Below are positions 1 to 8,198 of a stretch of DNA of 61,367 nucleotides, in pieces. Position 1 is the first letter of the stretch. Each line of letters begins with the position of its first letter. The translations under genes were made by a program, and so were the position numbers. The stretch spans positions 1-61,367 of the forward strand of contig JACPUX010000085.1 in the NCBI GenBank assembly GCA_016192065.1, given 5' to 3'. The stretch is from Betaproteobacteria bacterium (GTDB lineage Bacteria > Pseudomonadota > Gammaproteobacteria > Burkholderiales > Casimicrobiaceae). Below the pieces are notes generated by a model. The model was not told the DNA's origin, did not search any database, and was given only the letters and a program-made list of their open reading frames with translations.

Positions 1-65
1 ACCACTTGCTTGCGCCGCTCGTGCAGTTGCTCCATTGTCGAATATCTTGCGTCGTCTTTTTCCAT
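1..65 (-). CDS. IS630-family transposase, N-terminal tip (cut by window edge)
   Basis: An open frame on the minus strand begins with ATG at 65 and runs off the window. It encodes MEKDDARYSTMEQLHERRKQ. The stretch with LHERRKQV resembles the start of IS630/Tc1-mariner-like transposases, just before their helix-turn-helix; this is recognition from memory on only 21 codons. The rest of the gene lies outside the window, so intactness cannot be judged. A 162-bp element with TA duplications, the IS630 signature, starts only 57 bp away, which supports the identification. The alternative is an unrelated regulator with a similar N-terminus. Confidence 0.5.
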   Translation of the reverse strand, partial: MEKDDARYSTMEQLHERRKQV

Positions 66-119
66 CCAACCAACATGGGGGCTAATTCAGATAATTCAAG
101 TATTATCGTGCCGAGTCAA

Positions 120-285
120 TAGTGTCTCAACCCATAAGTTTGCGTACATGCCGAGACGCGTCTCCGCGCGCCGAGGGCGCGAAGCGAACCGCAGCCATAG
201 CCGTAGCTATGGCGAGGATGAGCGACCAAGCCATCGGCGATGCGGGACGCGTCGAACATAGCGAAATTTATGGGTTGAGACACTA
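120..285. repeat. MITE copy A (162 bp plus TA duplication)
   Basis: First of three near-identical elements; this copy is inverted relative to copies B (6612-6777) and C (7820-7985). The element proper is 122-283, flanked by TA on both sides. Its ends are the inverted repeats GTGTCTCAACCCATAA and TTATGGGTTGAGACAC. The interior is rich in nested palindromes. It has no coding capacity of its own. TA duplication with long inverted ends fits a non-autonomous element moved by an IS630-type transposase, and the tip of such a gene is at 1-65. Confidence 0.85.
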
Positions 286-338
286 GGGTCAAGCGCGTCT
301 CCTGCGGCACGATCTCGAGCCACGCCACCCCCGGCGAC

Positions 339-1481
339 TCAGTTTCCGGCGAGACTCCACCACGCGCTGATCAGGGTCGCGGCGGCGCGCTCGATTTCCG
401 CCTCGGTGCTGGGCCAACCCACCGAAAGCCGCAGCGCGCCGGCTGCCCTTGAAGCGTCGGCACCGATCGCCGCCATCACGCCGCTCACCGCCTGCTCCAG
501 GCTGTGGCAAGCGGAACCGAGGGAGGCCGCGACATCCTTCTCGGCGGCTTGCAACACCGCGCGCCCGGTGACATGGGGAAAGGAGACGTGCAAGGTATTG
601 GGCAGGCAATGCACGGGATGGCCATTGCGAATCAATCCGGGTATGCCTTGGCCGAGATCCATCAAGAGACGATCGCGCAGGCCGGCAAGCTTCACTCGGG
701 CGCTGCCCAAACGCTCGCGGGCGAGTCGCGCGGCCACGCCGATGGCCACGATGCCGGGCACGTTTTCAGTGCCGGGTCGGACGCCCCGCTCCTGCTCGGC
801 GCCGAATAGTATGGGTGACAGCGGCGTGCCGCTGCGTACATAGAGGGCGCCGATCCCCTTTGGCGCATAGAACTTGTGGCCCGCGAGAGTGAGCAAATCG
901 ACGCCGAGATCCGCCACGTCGAGCGGTACTTTCCCCGCCGACTGGGCAGCGTCGGTATGCACCAGAATCCCCCGGGCGCGCGCTTGGCCCGCGATCGCCG
1001 CGATCGGCTGCAGGGTGCCGATCTCATTGTTGGCGTGCATGATCGAGAGCAGGGCGGTGTCGGCGGCGAAGGCCTCGGCAACGCGCGCTGGATCGATTCG
1101 GCCCCAGGCATCCACCGGAACCACGCTGAGGCGCCAACCCTGTCGTTCCAACTCGCGCGCTGGCGCCGTCACCGCCGGATGCTCGATGGCACTGATGATG
1201 AGGTGGCGCTTCCCCGCGGGCGCGGCGCGGGCGGCGCCCAGCAGGGCCAGGTTGTTCGCCTCGGTGGCGCAGGCGGTGAAGACGATTTCCTGCGCCTGCG
1301 CTCCGACCAGCCGGGCGAGTTCCCCGCGCGCATCGTGGACCGCCTGCGCCGCCTGCCGCCCATAGACATGTGCGGACGAGGGATTGCCGAAGCGCTCGTG
1401 GAAGAACGGCCACACCGCCTCAGCCACTTGCGGGTCAATCGGCGTGGTGGCGTTGTAGTCGAGGTAGACCGGAGGCTTCAC
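339..1481 (-). CDS. Cysteine desulfurase (NifS/IscS-type, PLP-dependent)
   Basis: 380 aa class-V aminotransferase fold enzyme that takes sulfur from cysteine as an enzyme persulfide for Fe-S clusters or thiolated cofactors. Visible landmarks are the N-terminal YLDYNATTP, His101 near the cofactor ring, the DAAQSAGK segment (177-184), the PLP lysine K203 in AGHKFYAP, and the persulfide cysteine C325 in GSACHS. The GTG start directly abuts the TGA of the upstream dsrE-like gene, so the two are probably translationally coupled. This pairing suggests a sulfur donor and sulfur carrier working together. No iscU, iscA or iscR is nearby, so I do not call it iscS. Confidence 0.9.
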   Translation of the reverse strand: MKPPVYLDYNATTPIDPQVAEAVWPFFHERFGNPSSAHVYGRQAAQAVHDARGELARLVGAQAQEIVFTACATEANNLALLGAARAAPAGKRHLIISAIEHPAVTAPARELERQGWRLSVVPVDAWGRIDPARVAEAFAADTALLSIMHANNEIGTLQPIAAIAGQARARGILVHTDAAQSAGKVPLDVADLGVDLLTLAGHKFYAPKGIGALYVRSGTPLSPILFGAEQERGVRPGTENVPGIVAIGVAARLARERLGSARVKLAGLRDRLLMDLGQGIPGLIRNGHPVHCLPNTLHVSFPHVTGRAVLQAAEKDVAASLGSACHSLEQAVSGVMAAIGADASRAAGALRLSVGWPSTEAEIERAAATLISAWWSLAGN

Positions 1482-1832
1482 TCAGAACACCAGTACCTTG
1501 TCGGCGTCCGCCGTCCACGCCGCCAGCTCCGCCAGGGTCGAACGTCGCGCACCCTCAAGGACTTCGCTCTCGGCCAGCCCGCGTGCATCCATGCAGGTGC
1601 CGCACAAAGCGAGCTCACCATGGCGCAACACCTTGCCCAACATGAGCTGCACATTGTAATAGCCTTCGGGTACCTTCTGGCCGGACTTGGCACAAGCCAC
1701 GGCATCGGCCATGAGAAAGACCCGGACGCCTTGACCTTCCTTGCCCGCCAGAGCACCGGCAAGGCGCAAGGCGTTATAAGCCCGCTCACTGCCGTAGGGA
1801 CCTTCGTTGATGATAAAGAGAATCTGGCCCAT
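1482..1832 (-). CDS. DsrE/DsrF-like sulfur-relay family protein
   Basis: 116 aa. Start is the ATG at 1832 behind a good GAGGAGGTG ribosome site; a TTG lies one codon upstream. The fold signature is the N-terminal beta strand QILFIINEGPYGSERAYNALRLA followed further on by CGTCMDARG, with two conserved-looking cysteines. DsrE/YchN-family proteins carry or transfer sulfur as persulfides, usually as oligomers in the cytoplasm. It is the first gene of a pair with the cysteine desulfurase, whose GTG follows its stop with no gap. A role as acceptor of desulfurase sulfur is inferred from context only. Confidence 0.8.
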   Translation of the reverse strand: MGQILFIINEGPYGSERAYNALRLAGALAGKEGQGVRVFLMADAVACAKSGQKVPEGYYNVQLMLGKVLRHGELALCGTCMDARGLAESEVLEGARRSTLAELAAWTADADKVLVF

Positions 1833-2101
1833 CAAACACCTCCTCGACCAACAATCGTTGGCGGACGTCCCGCCTCGCCCACTCCAGAGGCCATATTCTA
1901 ATCATCATTTGAATATACGACAAGCTTCGGATCGTGGCCCCGCGTCGGGCACCCGCCGACAAGAAAGCGCGAAGCAGAGGCGTCAGATCGGCTAAGCTCG
2001 GGGTCCAGTTCGTCGACGACCCCGCTTTCCGGCTTTCCCCGGCGCAGCCAAACCGGCGTGACGAAGCCCGAATGATCAAAACTGAATTGACCGGCATCTC
2101 C

Positions 2102-2398
2102 TTAGCGGTTGGCCGCCACCATTGAGATCAGCGCCACCAGCACGAGCACGATCAGCATCAGCACTGCCGCCGCCAGCCCCCAGGCGAGGGTGCTGCCGGA
2201 GGCCGCGGCCACTCGGCGGCAGAAGAGCCAGACCGCCAGCGCGGCGATCAGCAGATCCCCAAACGCCAGCCCCAGCAACACCCGCTCCATGCCCGCCGCA
2301 CCCAGCCTGGCGGTGGCCCCGGCGACCAGCAGCAAGAGCAGCAGCATGGCCACGGCGGCGGCGCCCACGTGGCTCAGAAGGCTGAGTAGTGTATTCAT
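2102..2398 (-). CDS. Small hydrophobic membrane protein, unknown function
   Basis: 98 aa with three clear hydrophobic segments at about 10-32, 40-60 and 72-94, separated by a short arginine-containing loop (FCRRVAAASG). No recognised family motif. It starts at an ATG and stops right after VAANR. It sits alone between the dsrE-like gene and an exported protein on the same strand, with more than 200 bp on either side, so no operon partner is evident. It looks like a genuine small integral membrane protein because of its leucine/valine-rich composition and charge pattern; the function is unknown. Confidence 0.6.
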   Translation of the reverse strand: MNTLLSLLSHVGAAAVAMLLLLLLVAGATARLGAAGMERVLLGLAFGDLLIAALAVWLFCRRVAAASGSTLAWGLAAAVLMLIVLVLVALISMVAANR

Positions 2399-2602
2399 GA
2401 TCGCGAGCGCTCGTTCATGCGGTGGATGAGCGGCGAAGACCAGCGATGGTGGTGCCGCGATCGCGCCACCGCGGCGAAGATCGAAAAGCAGCGCTGCTCA
2501 AGCCTGCCACAACGGGGAACGCCGGCATTCGGTTCGCTGCGTCTTGCGGAATCCGGCGCTCGCCGCCTCAATGAACTTGGCTGGATCCCTGACTTTCGAT
2601 GC

Positions 2603-3322
2603 CTATTCTGGCCAATTGCAGTCGCCCCAAGCCTGGCTCTTGGCGACGAGTTTGGCGTCATCAAGGGTGCGAAACTCGAAGGCCACGCGCTGACCGGGCC
2701 TGAGGACCTTCTGGAACATCGCATCGGGGGTCTCCTCGCGGGCGATCACAATCTTGCCATCGGCACGATAGAGCCCGATCACCGCTCGGGGCGAGCGACA
2801 GGGACCGGTGCCGACATTCTTGAGCATGCCGCGTACGCGATAAAAACCATCGGCATTGCGATCGGCCTTGACCTCCATCACTTGCATCGCCGTGCGCGCG
2901 GCCGGGCACTCGCCAGCGCTGGCCTTGATAAGGTGGCTGGCGGGCGGGGCGCCCTTGACTTTGGTTTGGTCCCGCAGGTAGTGAAAGACCGCGACTTCCC
3001 CTGGGGGCACAAAGACGCGCTCGGCGTAAACGCCGTCGCCACCATCGAGACCGGCGTCCTTCTTCGCCTCGGTGAATACTGATTGCACGCCCAGCGGCTT
3101 GCCCGAGGCATCGCGCAAGGCGACCTCAATGCGCGGCGAGCAGACCCAGATCGAGCTGGTGTTGCGCACCTCTCCGGCGATATTGATGAACCCGTGCTGG
3201 TCGTAATTGACCACTCCCACGGACACCGGTAGGTCAATGCGCTGGCCGGCACTCGCGGTGCCCGCCAGACCCACGAGACAAGCGACCAGAAGGCCCGTGG
3301 TGCACCCGAGATTCTTGTTCAT
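2603..3322 (-). CDS. Exported protein with two FxLYD-like repeats
   Basis: 239 aa. I choose the ATG at 3322 because it follows a GGGGAG ribosome site and opens a classic signal peptide (MNKNLGCTTGLLVACLVGLA, cleavage likely after TASA near residue 25); the open frame itself extends further upstream. The mature part holds two similar beta-sandwich-like units. The first carries GEVRNTSSIWVCSPRIEVAL and the second GMLKNVGTGPCRSPRAVIGL, each followed by a short D-x-x-GK turn. This is the look of FxLYD domains found in periplasmic or surface proteins. Four cysteines could form disulfides. Function unknown. Confidence 0.7.
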   Translation of the reverse strand: MNKNLGCTTGLLVACLVGLAGTASAGQRIDLPVSVGVVNYDQHGFINIAGEVRNTSSIWVCSPRIEVALRDASGKPLGVQSVFTEAKKDAGLDGGDGVYAERVFVPPGEVAVFHYLRDQTKVKGAPPASHLIKASAGECPAARTAMQVMEVKADRNADGFYRVRGMLKNVGTGPCRSPRAVIGLYRADGKIVIAREETPDAMFQKVLRPGQRVAFEFRTLDDAKLVAKSQAWGDCNWPE

Positions 3323-3515
3323 GTTCACTCCCCAGTGATTGGTCAGCGGCCGTGAGTTGCAGCCATCGGCTTCGGCGTTCATTTTAGCTTGCCTCGCCCA
3401 CCGGGCGTCGTCCGCCGCTGCGCAATAGTGCATGAGCGACTTGCAGAATTGTCCCGTTGCCACCACCGGTCCCGCCACGTATCGTCTCGCCCGAGTGACA
3501 GCGCGGGGAGCAGCG

Positions 3516-4172
3516 ATGAAGATTCTCGGCATCGATCCAGACAGCCGGCTTGGATCCATCCTCGAACGTCACGCCTTCGCCGCGGGGGCGGACCTGCGCA
3601 TGTTGCCAGCGCGACGTGTCGGCGAGGCCCTGGCATTGCTGGAATGCGACCGCGACATTTGCTGTTGCCTGCTCGATGCGCGGGTTGCCACGCAGGATCA
3701 ATACGCACTGCCGCAAATGCTCAGTCGGCGCTTTGCCGCGCTGCCGGTCCTGGTGGTGGTCGATCAGCCCGACGCCGAGACCTTCCGCGCGTGGCTGGCG
3801 AGGGGCGTACGCGGCATCGTCTCCGGCGCCATGCCGGCGGAGGAACTACTGCGTGCGCTGCGCGCGGTGGTCGCGGGTGGTTTGTTTTTGCCCCCTGGCG
3901 GGCTGGATGGCAGCTTCCTGGCGCCCGCGCTGGAGCGCATCCGGCTCGCCCAACCGGAGCTCACGCCTCGGCAGCGCGAGGTGCTGACGCTGCTCGCCGA
4001 AGGCCATGCCACCCGCGATATCTGCCTCCGGCTGGGGCTCACCGAAGGCACGGTCAAGAACCACCTTGGCGCCATCTTTCGCCAACTGCGGGTCCGCAAT
4101 CGCTTGCAGGCGGTGCTGGCGGCGCGACGCTGCCTCGGGTCGGCGCCAGCGACCACCCCCGCGAAACTCTGA
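3516..4172 (+). CDS. LuxR/NarL-type response regulator with degenerate receiver
   Basis: 218 aa. Start taken at ATG 3516 (MKILGIDPDSRLG) behind GGGAGCAGCG. The N-terminal 125 residues have a receiver fold: acidic pair D7/D9, a candidate phosphoacceptor D54 in CLLDARV, but serine (S103, GIVSGAMP) where the conserved lysine should be. The C-terminal GerE helix-turn-helix spans about 152-205 (LTPRQREVLTLLAEG, GTVKNHL). It therefore probably binds DNA but may not follow normal phosphorylation. No kinase is adjacent. It faces away from the exported-protein gene, and manC follows 104 bp downstream on the same strand. Confidence 0.85.
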   Translation: MKILGIDPDSRLGSILERHAFAAGADLRMLPARRVGEALALLECDRDICCCLLDARVATQDQYALPQMLSRRFAALPVLVVVDQPDAETFRAWLARGVRGIVSGAMPAEELLRALRAVVAGGLFLPPGGLDGSFLAPALERIRLAQPELTPRQREVLTLLAEGHATRDICLRLGLTEGTVKNHLGAIFRQLRVRNRLQAVLAARRCLGSAPATTPAKL

Positions 4173-4276
4173 AACCTTCGCCGAATCGCAACCGGGCTGA
4201 CACGGCCCTGGGCGGCGGCGCCCAGCGACCCGAGATGGGCTAGAATGGCGCCACTTCCAACCTCTCATGATCGACC

Positions 4277-5719
4277 GTGGGAATCCTGCCCATCATTCTT
4301 TCCGGCGGTGCCGGAACCCGGCTCTGGCCGGTGTCGCGCGAGACCTCGCCCAAGCCTTTCATGCATCTTCCCGACGGTCAGAGCCTGCTCGCCAAGACGC
4401 TCCTGCGCGCCAATGCCTTGCCGCAGGTCACCAATATCCTCACCGTCACCAATCGCGATTACTTCTTTCGTACGCGCGACGAATACACCACGGTACAGCC
4501 GGATCTGGCGAACCATCGCTATCTGCTCGAGCCCTTCGGGCGCAATACCGCCCCGGCCGTAGCCCTGGCGGCACTTTGGGCGGCGCGCGAACACCCGCCC
4601 GAAACCGTACTGGCGGTCCTTCCCGCCGACCATTTGATTCAGGACCTGGCCGCCTTCGCCCGCGCCATGAACCACGCCGCGAGCCTGGCCAGCCAAGGCC
4701 GCCTGGTGACCTTCGGCATCCGGCCCACCCATCCGGAGACCGGCTTCGGCTATATCGAATGCGGTGAACCGCTGGATGACGCCGGTGACTGCGCGGTTCG
4801 GCGTTTTGTCGAGAAGCCCAGCTTGGAGAAGGCCCGCGAGTACCTCGCCAGCGGTCGCTTCCTCTGGAACTCCGGGATGTTCTGCTGCACCGTAGGCGAC
4901 CTCCTGGCGGCGTTTGCCGCGCATGCCCCAGAGGTTTTGGGACCGGCCCGCCAGGCGCTCGAGGCCAGCACCATGGGACCGCAGGGCATGGTGGAATTGG
5001 AGGCCAAGGCTTTCGCCGCCCTGCCGGACATATCGATCGATTACGCCATCATGGAGCGGGCTGCAAACGTCGCCGTGGTGCCGGGCGAATTCGACTGGAG
5101 CGACATCGGCTCCTGGGAAGCGGTGGCCGAGTTCGTCGCCGCCGACGCCGCGGGCAACCGTGCTTCCGGCGAGGCCGTACACATCGAATCGCGCAATACC
5201 TACACCCAGAGCGACGGCCGCGTGGTCGCCACCGTGGGGGTGGACGATCTGGTGATCGTGGACACCGCCGACGCGGTGCTGGTGGCACATCGCAGCCAGT
5301 TGCAGCGCGTCAAGGAGGTGGTGGGCGAGCTCAAGGCGCGCGCCCACGAAGCCTACCGCGAACACCGCACGGTCAGCCGCCCCTGGGGCAGTTACACGGT
5401 CTTGCAGGAAGGCCCGCAGTTCAAGATCAAGCGCATCGAAGTGCGGCCCGGTCACGCCTTGTCGCTGCAAATGCACCACCATCGCAGCGAGCACTGGATC
5501 GTCGTTTCCGGCACCGCCGAGGTGCTCAACGACGAGCGGCGAATACTGGTGCGAGTGAATGAATCCACCTTCATCCCCGCCGGGCACAAGCACCGGCTCG
5601 CCAACCCGGGCATCGTGCCGCTGATCATGATCGAAGTGCAAAGCGGCGAATACCTGGGTGAAGACGATATCGTGCGCTTTGACGATCAGTACGGCCGCGA
5701 TTGCCGCGCGGTGAGTTAG
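4277..5719 (+). CDS. manC: Mannose-1-phosphate guanylyltransferase / mannose-6-phosphate isomerase (bifunctional)
   Basis: 480 aa, GTG start. Makes GDP-mannose for exopolysaccharide or O-antigen. The N-terminal nucleotidyltransferase domain opens with LSGGAGTRLWPVSRE (8-22) and contains LPADH and RFVEKP. The C-terminal type II phosphomannose isomerase domain is a cupin with QMHHHRSEHWIVVSGTAEV near 395-415. The length matches the AlgA/ManC/CpsB family. A TAGAAT hexamer at about 4239 could be a -10 box just upstream. No polysaccharide cluster surrounds it here, so it is probably a stand-alone supply gene. Confidence 0.93.
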   Translation: MGILPIILSGGAGTRLWPVSRETSPKPFMHLPDGQSLLAKTLLRANALPQVTNILTVTNRDYFFRTRDEYTTVQPDLANHRYLLEPFGRNTAPAVALAALWAAREHPPETVLAVLPADHLIQDLAAFARAMNHAASLASQGRLVTFGIRPTHPETGFGYIECGEPLDDAGDCAVRRFVEKPSLEKAREYLASGRFLWNSGMFCCTVGDLLAAFAAHAPEVLGPARQALEASTMGPQGMVELEAKAFAALPDISIDYAIMERAANVAVVPGEFDWSDIGSWEAVAEFVAADAAGNRASGEAVHIESRNTYTQSDGRVVATVGVDDLVIVDTADAVLVAHRSQLQRVKEVVGELKARAHEAYREHRTVSRPWGSYTVLQEGPQFKIKRIEVRPGHALSLQMHHHRSEHWIVVSGTAEVLNDERRILVRVNESTFIPAGHKHRLANPGIVPLIMIEVQSGEYLGEDDIVRFDDQYGRDCRAVS

Positions 5720-5741
5720 GGAGACGCTGATCGAAGCAGGA

Positions 5742-5811
5742 TTCGTCATTCCGGCGCAAGCCGGAATCCAGGAACTTCAAACAACCGGACACCGGCCTTC
5801 ACCGGTGTGAC
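5742..5811. repeat. Palindromic intergenic repeat (TTCGTCATTCCGGC type), copy 1
   Basis: About 70 bp between manC and the carbonic anhydrase. It begins TTCGTCATTCCGGC and ends CACCGGTGTGAC, with an inner hairpin CCGGCGCAAGCCGG and a second hairpin around CACCGG. A related copy in the opposite orientation is at 8005-8073. Such repeats are common between genes in many proteobacteria. Confidence 0.75.
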
Positions 5812-5845
5812 GGCGTCAATCTGCGCTGCCTTGGAACGCAAGCCC

Positions 5846-6508
5846 GTGGACCATCTCAAGCCGCTTTTTGAAAACAACGAACGCTGGGCGGCCGACACCG
5901 CGCGCGCGGATCCGACTTTCTTCGCCCGGCTCTCGCATCTGCAAAGCCCGCAATACTTGTGGATCGGCTGTTCGGACAGCCGCGTGCCGGCGAACCAGAT
6001 CACCGGCTTGCAGCCGGGCGAAGTGTTCGTGCATCGTAATGTCGCCAATGTCGTGGTGCACACCGACTTCAATTGCCTCTCGGTGATGCAATACGCGGTC
6101 GAGGTCTTGCGCACCCGGCATCTCATCGTTTGCGGCCACTATGGCTGCGGCGGCGTGCGCGCCGCGCTGGCGGGCCAGCAATTGGGCCTCATCGACAACT
6201 GGCTGCGCCACATCCAGGACGTGCGCGATCGGCACGCCGAACTGCTGGCCGCCCTGCCCGACGATCAGGCGCGCTGGGACTGCCTGTGCGAACTCAACGT
6301 CATCGCGCAGGTGCGCAACGTGGTCAACACCACCATCGTGCGCGATGCCTGGTCACGTGGCCAGGAACTGGTGGTTCACGGCTGGATCTACGGTTTGAAA
6401 GACGGGCGCCTCAAGGATCTCGATGTCGCCATCGCCGGCGCGCAGGAAAAGGACGCTGTCCACGGCGCGGCCACCGCGGCGCTGCACCGGCGCTGGGGTG
6501 GGTCCTAG
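5846..6508 (+). CDS. can: Beta-class carbonic anhydrase
   Basis: 220 aa, interconverts CO2 and bicarbonate in the cytoplasm. The frame is open upstream to 5807, but the GTG at 5846 (then DHLKPLFENNERWA) puts the zinc ligands at C42, D44, H98 and C101, the same numbering as the well-studied E. coli Can, which decides the start. Motifs visible are IGCSDSRVPA and VCGHYGCGGV. The gene follows a palindromic repeat and is followed by a MITE, so it is probably transcribed alone. Confidence 0.95.
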   Translation: MDHLKPLFENNERWAADTARADPTFFARLSHLQSPQYLWIGCSDSRVPANQITGLQPGEVFVHRNVANVVVHTDFNCLSVMQYAVEVLRTRHLIVCGHYGCGGVRAALAGQQLGLIDNWLRHIQDVRDRHAELLAALPDDQARWDCLCELNVIAQVRNVVNTTIVRDAWSRGQELVVHGWIYGLKDGRLKDLDVAIAGAQEKDAVHGAATAALHRRWGGS

Positions 6509-6611
6509 GACAGCACCGCTTGAGACCGTCGCGCCGGTGCAGGTCGGCGCCTCGCTCAATGGCCGCTGGACCGCGCGGGCCGGGGCCCAGTTCGTTGAAT
6601 TTCCTGGCGCC

Positions 6612-6777
6612 TAGGGTCTCAACCCATAAATTTCGCTATGTTCGACGCGTCCCGCATCGCCAATGGCTTGGTCGCTCCTCCGCGCCATAGCTACGGCTAT
6701 GGCTGCGGTTCGCTTCGCGCCCTCGGCGCGCGGATACGCGTCTGGGCCTGTACGCAAACTTTTGGGTTGAGACACTA
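6612..6777. repeat. MITE copy B (162 bp plus TA duplication)
   Basis: Element 6614-6775 flanked by TA inside CTAG at both ends. Left end GGGTCTCAACCCATAA, right end TTTTGGGTTGAGACAC. Interior nearly identical to copies A (inverted) and C. CTAG is a known preferred target of IS630-type transposition. The right-hand CTAG supplies the TAG stop codon of the yggT-like gene on the minus strand. Confidence 0.85.
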
Positions 6778-7089
6778 GGGCTGCGGATAGCAGGCGAGCC
6801 CGTGTTGCAGGCAGTACTGGTGCTTGAGCATACCGAAGGCGACCCACAGCCAGAAAATCACAAAAAAAGCCACCAGCGGCATGTGCTGATCGGCGATGAT
6901 TTTGGGGGTCACGAAGCGCACCACTTTGACGATCGGATTGGTCACCGCGCGCAAGAGTTGATAGACGAAATTGCGCTCGCGATTCGCTCCCGCGAACAGC
7001 GCCAGCACTCCTTGGCCGATGAAGGTGTAGCCGGCCACTTCGGTGATCGCGCGCAGGGCGCTCCAGAGATACAAAATTGGGTGTTCCAT
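6775..7089 (-). CDS. YggT-like small membrane protein
   Basis: 104 aa from ATG 7089 (MEHPILYLWSALRAITEVAG). Two hydrophobic regions, about 18-32 and 72-92, flank an amphipathic stretch LLRAVTNPIVKVVRFVTPKI. The P-x-x-x-x-R-x-x-x-P arrangement is reminiscent of YggT-family proteins, but the match is loose. It ends within the right terminus of MITE copy B, which provides the stop. It is divergent from the TPR gene. Function unknown. Confidence 0.55.
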   Translation of the reverse strand: MEHPILYLWSALRAITEVAGYTFIGQGVLALFAGANRERNFVYQLLRAVTNPIVKVVRFVTPKIIADQHMPLVAFFVIFWLWVAFGMLKHQYCLQHGLACYPQP

Positions 7090-7231
7090 GCGCCGCCTTG
7101 TCCAGAAACCAAGCCTGGATGATACCTTCATGCGCCCGAAAAATCTCGCCCGGAAGGGGCCTGAAAACCTTGTTCCTGTGGCCTTGAGCCCCCATAATGC
7201 GCGCTGCCTCGCCTTCTTTCTGGATTCTCCC

Positions 7232-7822
7232 GTGAACCTCGTCCACTGGCAGCATTTCTTCCGCGCCTACTTCTTCGAGAAGCTCAAGCAACCCGAACGT
7301 GCCATGACCGAATACCGCATGGCGTTGGCGGCGCAACCGAACTTCGCCCGGGCGCATGCCTGCCTGGGCGCCCTATATGCCAAGGACCAGCACCTGGCGC
7401 TGGCCATCGAGCACTTTCAGACGGCTGCTCGACTTGCGCCCAAGGATGCCGACATGTTCTACAACCTGGGGTACCTGCTCGACCAGAACGGCCAGCACCA
7501 AGCCGCGGTTGAAGCCTTCAATGAAGCGGTGGCGAAGAACCGCAAACTCGATCGCGCCTGGTATGGCCTGGGCCACGCCCACGCCAAGCTCGGGCAACAC
7601 CGCGAGGCGCTGCAGGCGATTCAGGAAGCGTGCTTGCTGCAGCCGCGCAATGGTCACCTCTGGTACACCGCCGCCATGGCGCACTTCGCCCTGGGCGAGC
7701 GGGACAAGGTGGAAAGCGTCATCATGCACCTGCACCGCATCGACCCCATCAATTGCCGGCGCGTCATCCAGGAAGCGGATCGGCCCGATTTGGCGCATCT
7801 GGTCAAAGATCTGCGGGTCTAG
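7232..7822 (+). CDS. Tetratricopeptide-repeat protein
   Basis: 196 aa if started at GTG 7232 (then NLVHWQHFFRAYFFEKL). An upstream ATG at 7130 in the same frame is possible but would add residues that do not look like TPR. Four to five TPR units follow, with signatures such as AHACLGALYAKDQHLALAIE, MFYNLGYLLDQNGQHQAAVE, AWYGLGHAHAKLGQHREALQ and LWYTAAMAHFALGERDKVES. TPR arrays mediate protein-protein contacts. The stop TAG lies in the terminal CTAG of MITE copy C, so the original C-terminus may have been longer. No signal peptide with this start. Confidence 0.75.
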   Translation: MNLVHWQHFFRAYFFEKLKQPERAMTEYRMALAAQPNFARAHACLGALYAKDQHLALAIEHFQTAARLAPKDADMFYNLGYLLDQNGQHQAAVEAFNEAVAKNRKLDRAWYGLGHAHAKLGQHREALQAIQEACLLQPRNGHLWYTAAMAHFALGERDKVESVIMHLHRIDPINCRRVIQEADRPDLAHLVKDLRV

Positions 7823-7985
7823 TACGACAACCCATAAGTTTCGCTATGTTCGACGCGCCCCGCAGCGCCGATTTCTTTGTCGCTCATCCTCGCCAGAGCT
7901 ACGGCTATGGCTGCGGTTCGCTTCGCGCCCTCGGCGCGCGGATGCGCGTCTCGGCAGGTACGCAAACCTATGGGTTGTCGTACTA
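7820..7985. repeat. MITE copy C with altered, mutually complementary ends
   Basis: Element 7822-7983 flanked by TA inside CTAG at both ends. Its terminal repeat is GTACGACAACCCATA and, on the right, TATGGGTTGTCGTAC. The interior matches copies A and B closely, but five bases near each end (ACGAC on the left, GTCGT on the right) replace the GTCTC/GAGAC of the other copies while keeping perfect complementarity. Confidence 0.88.
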
Positions 7986-8004
7986 GGGAACCGCTGGCCA
8001 GGCA

Positions 8005-8073
8005 GTCACACCGGTGAAGACCGGTGACCCGTTCGTCGGAATCCGGGATGCCGGTCTGTGCCGGAATGACGAA
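8005..8073. repeat. Palindromic intergenic repeat (TTCGTCATTCCGGC type), copy 2, inverted
   Basis: Reads GTCACACCGGTGAAGACCGG at its left end and CCGGAATGACGAA at its right end, i.e. the reverse of copy 1 at 5742-5811. It follows MITE copy C by 19 bp. The middle is less conserved than the ends. Confidence 0.7.
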
Positions 8074-8198
8074 CCATCATTTGCTCACCGTCTCCCATGG
8101 ACCAGCATGCCAGCGCGCTCCAGCGTTCCCCGATCGGGGGAACCGCGCGCGCGCACGCCGCTCGTTTCACCCCGCGCCCCACCCACCGCTTCCAACCC

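Noticed and set aside
4265..5749. A 494-codon minus-strand open frame
   Set aside because: Mirror of manC; the motifs belong to the sense strand.
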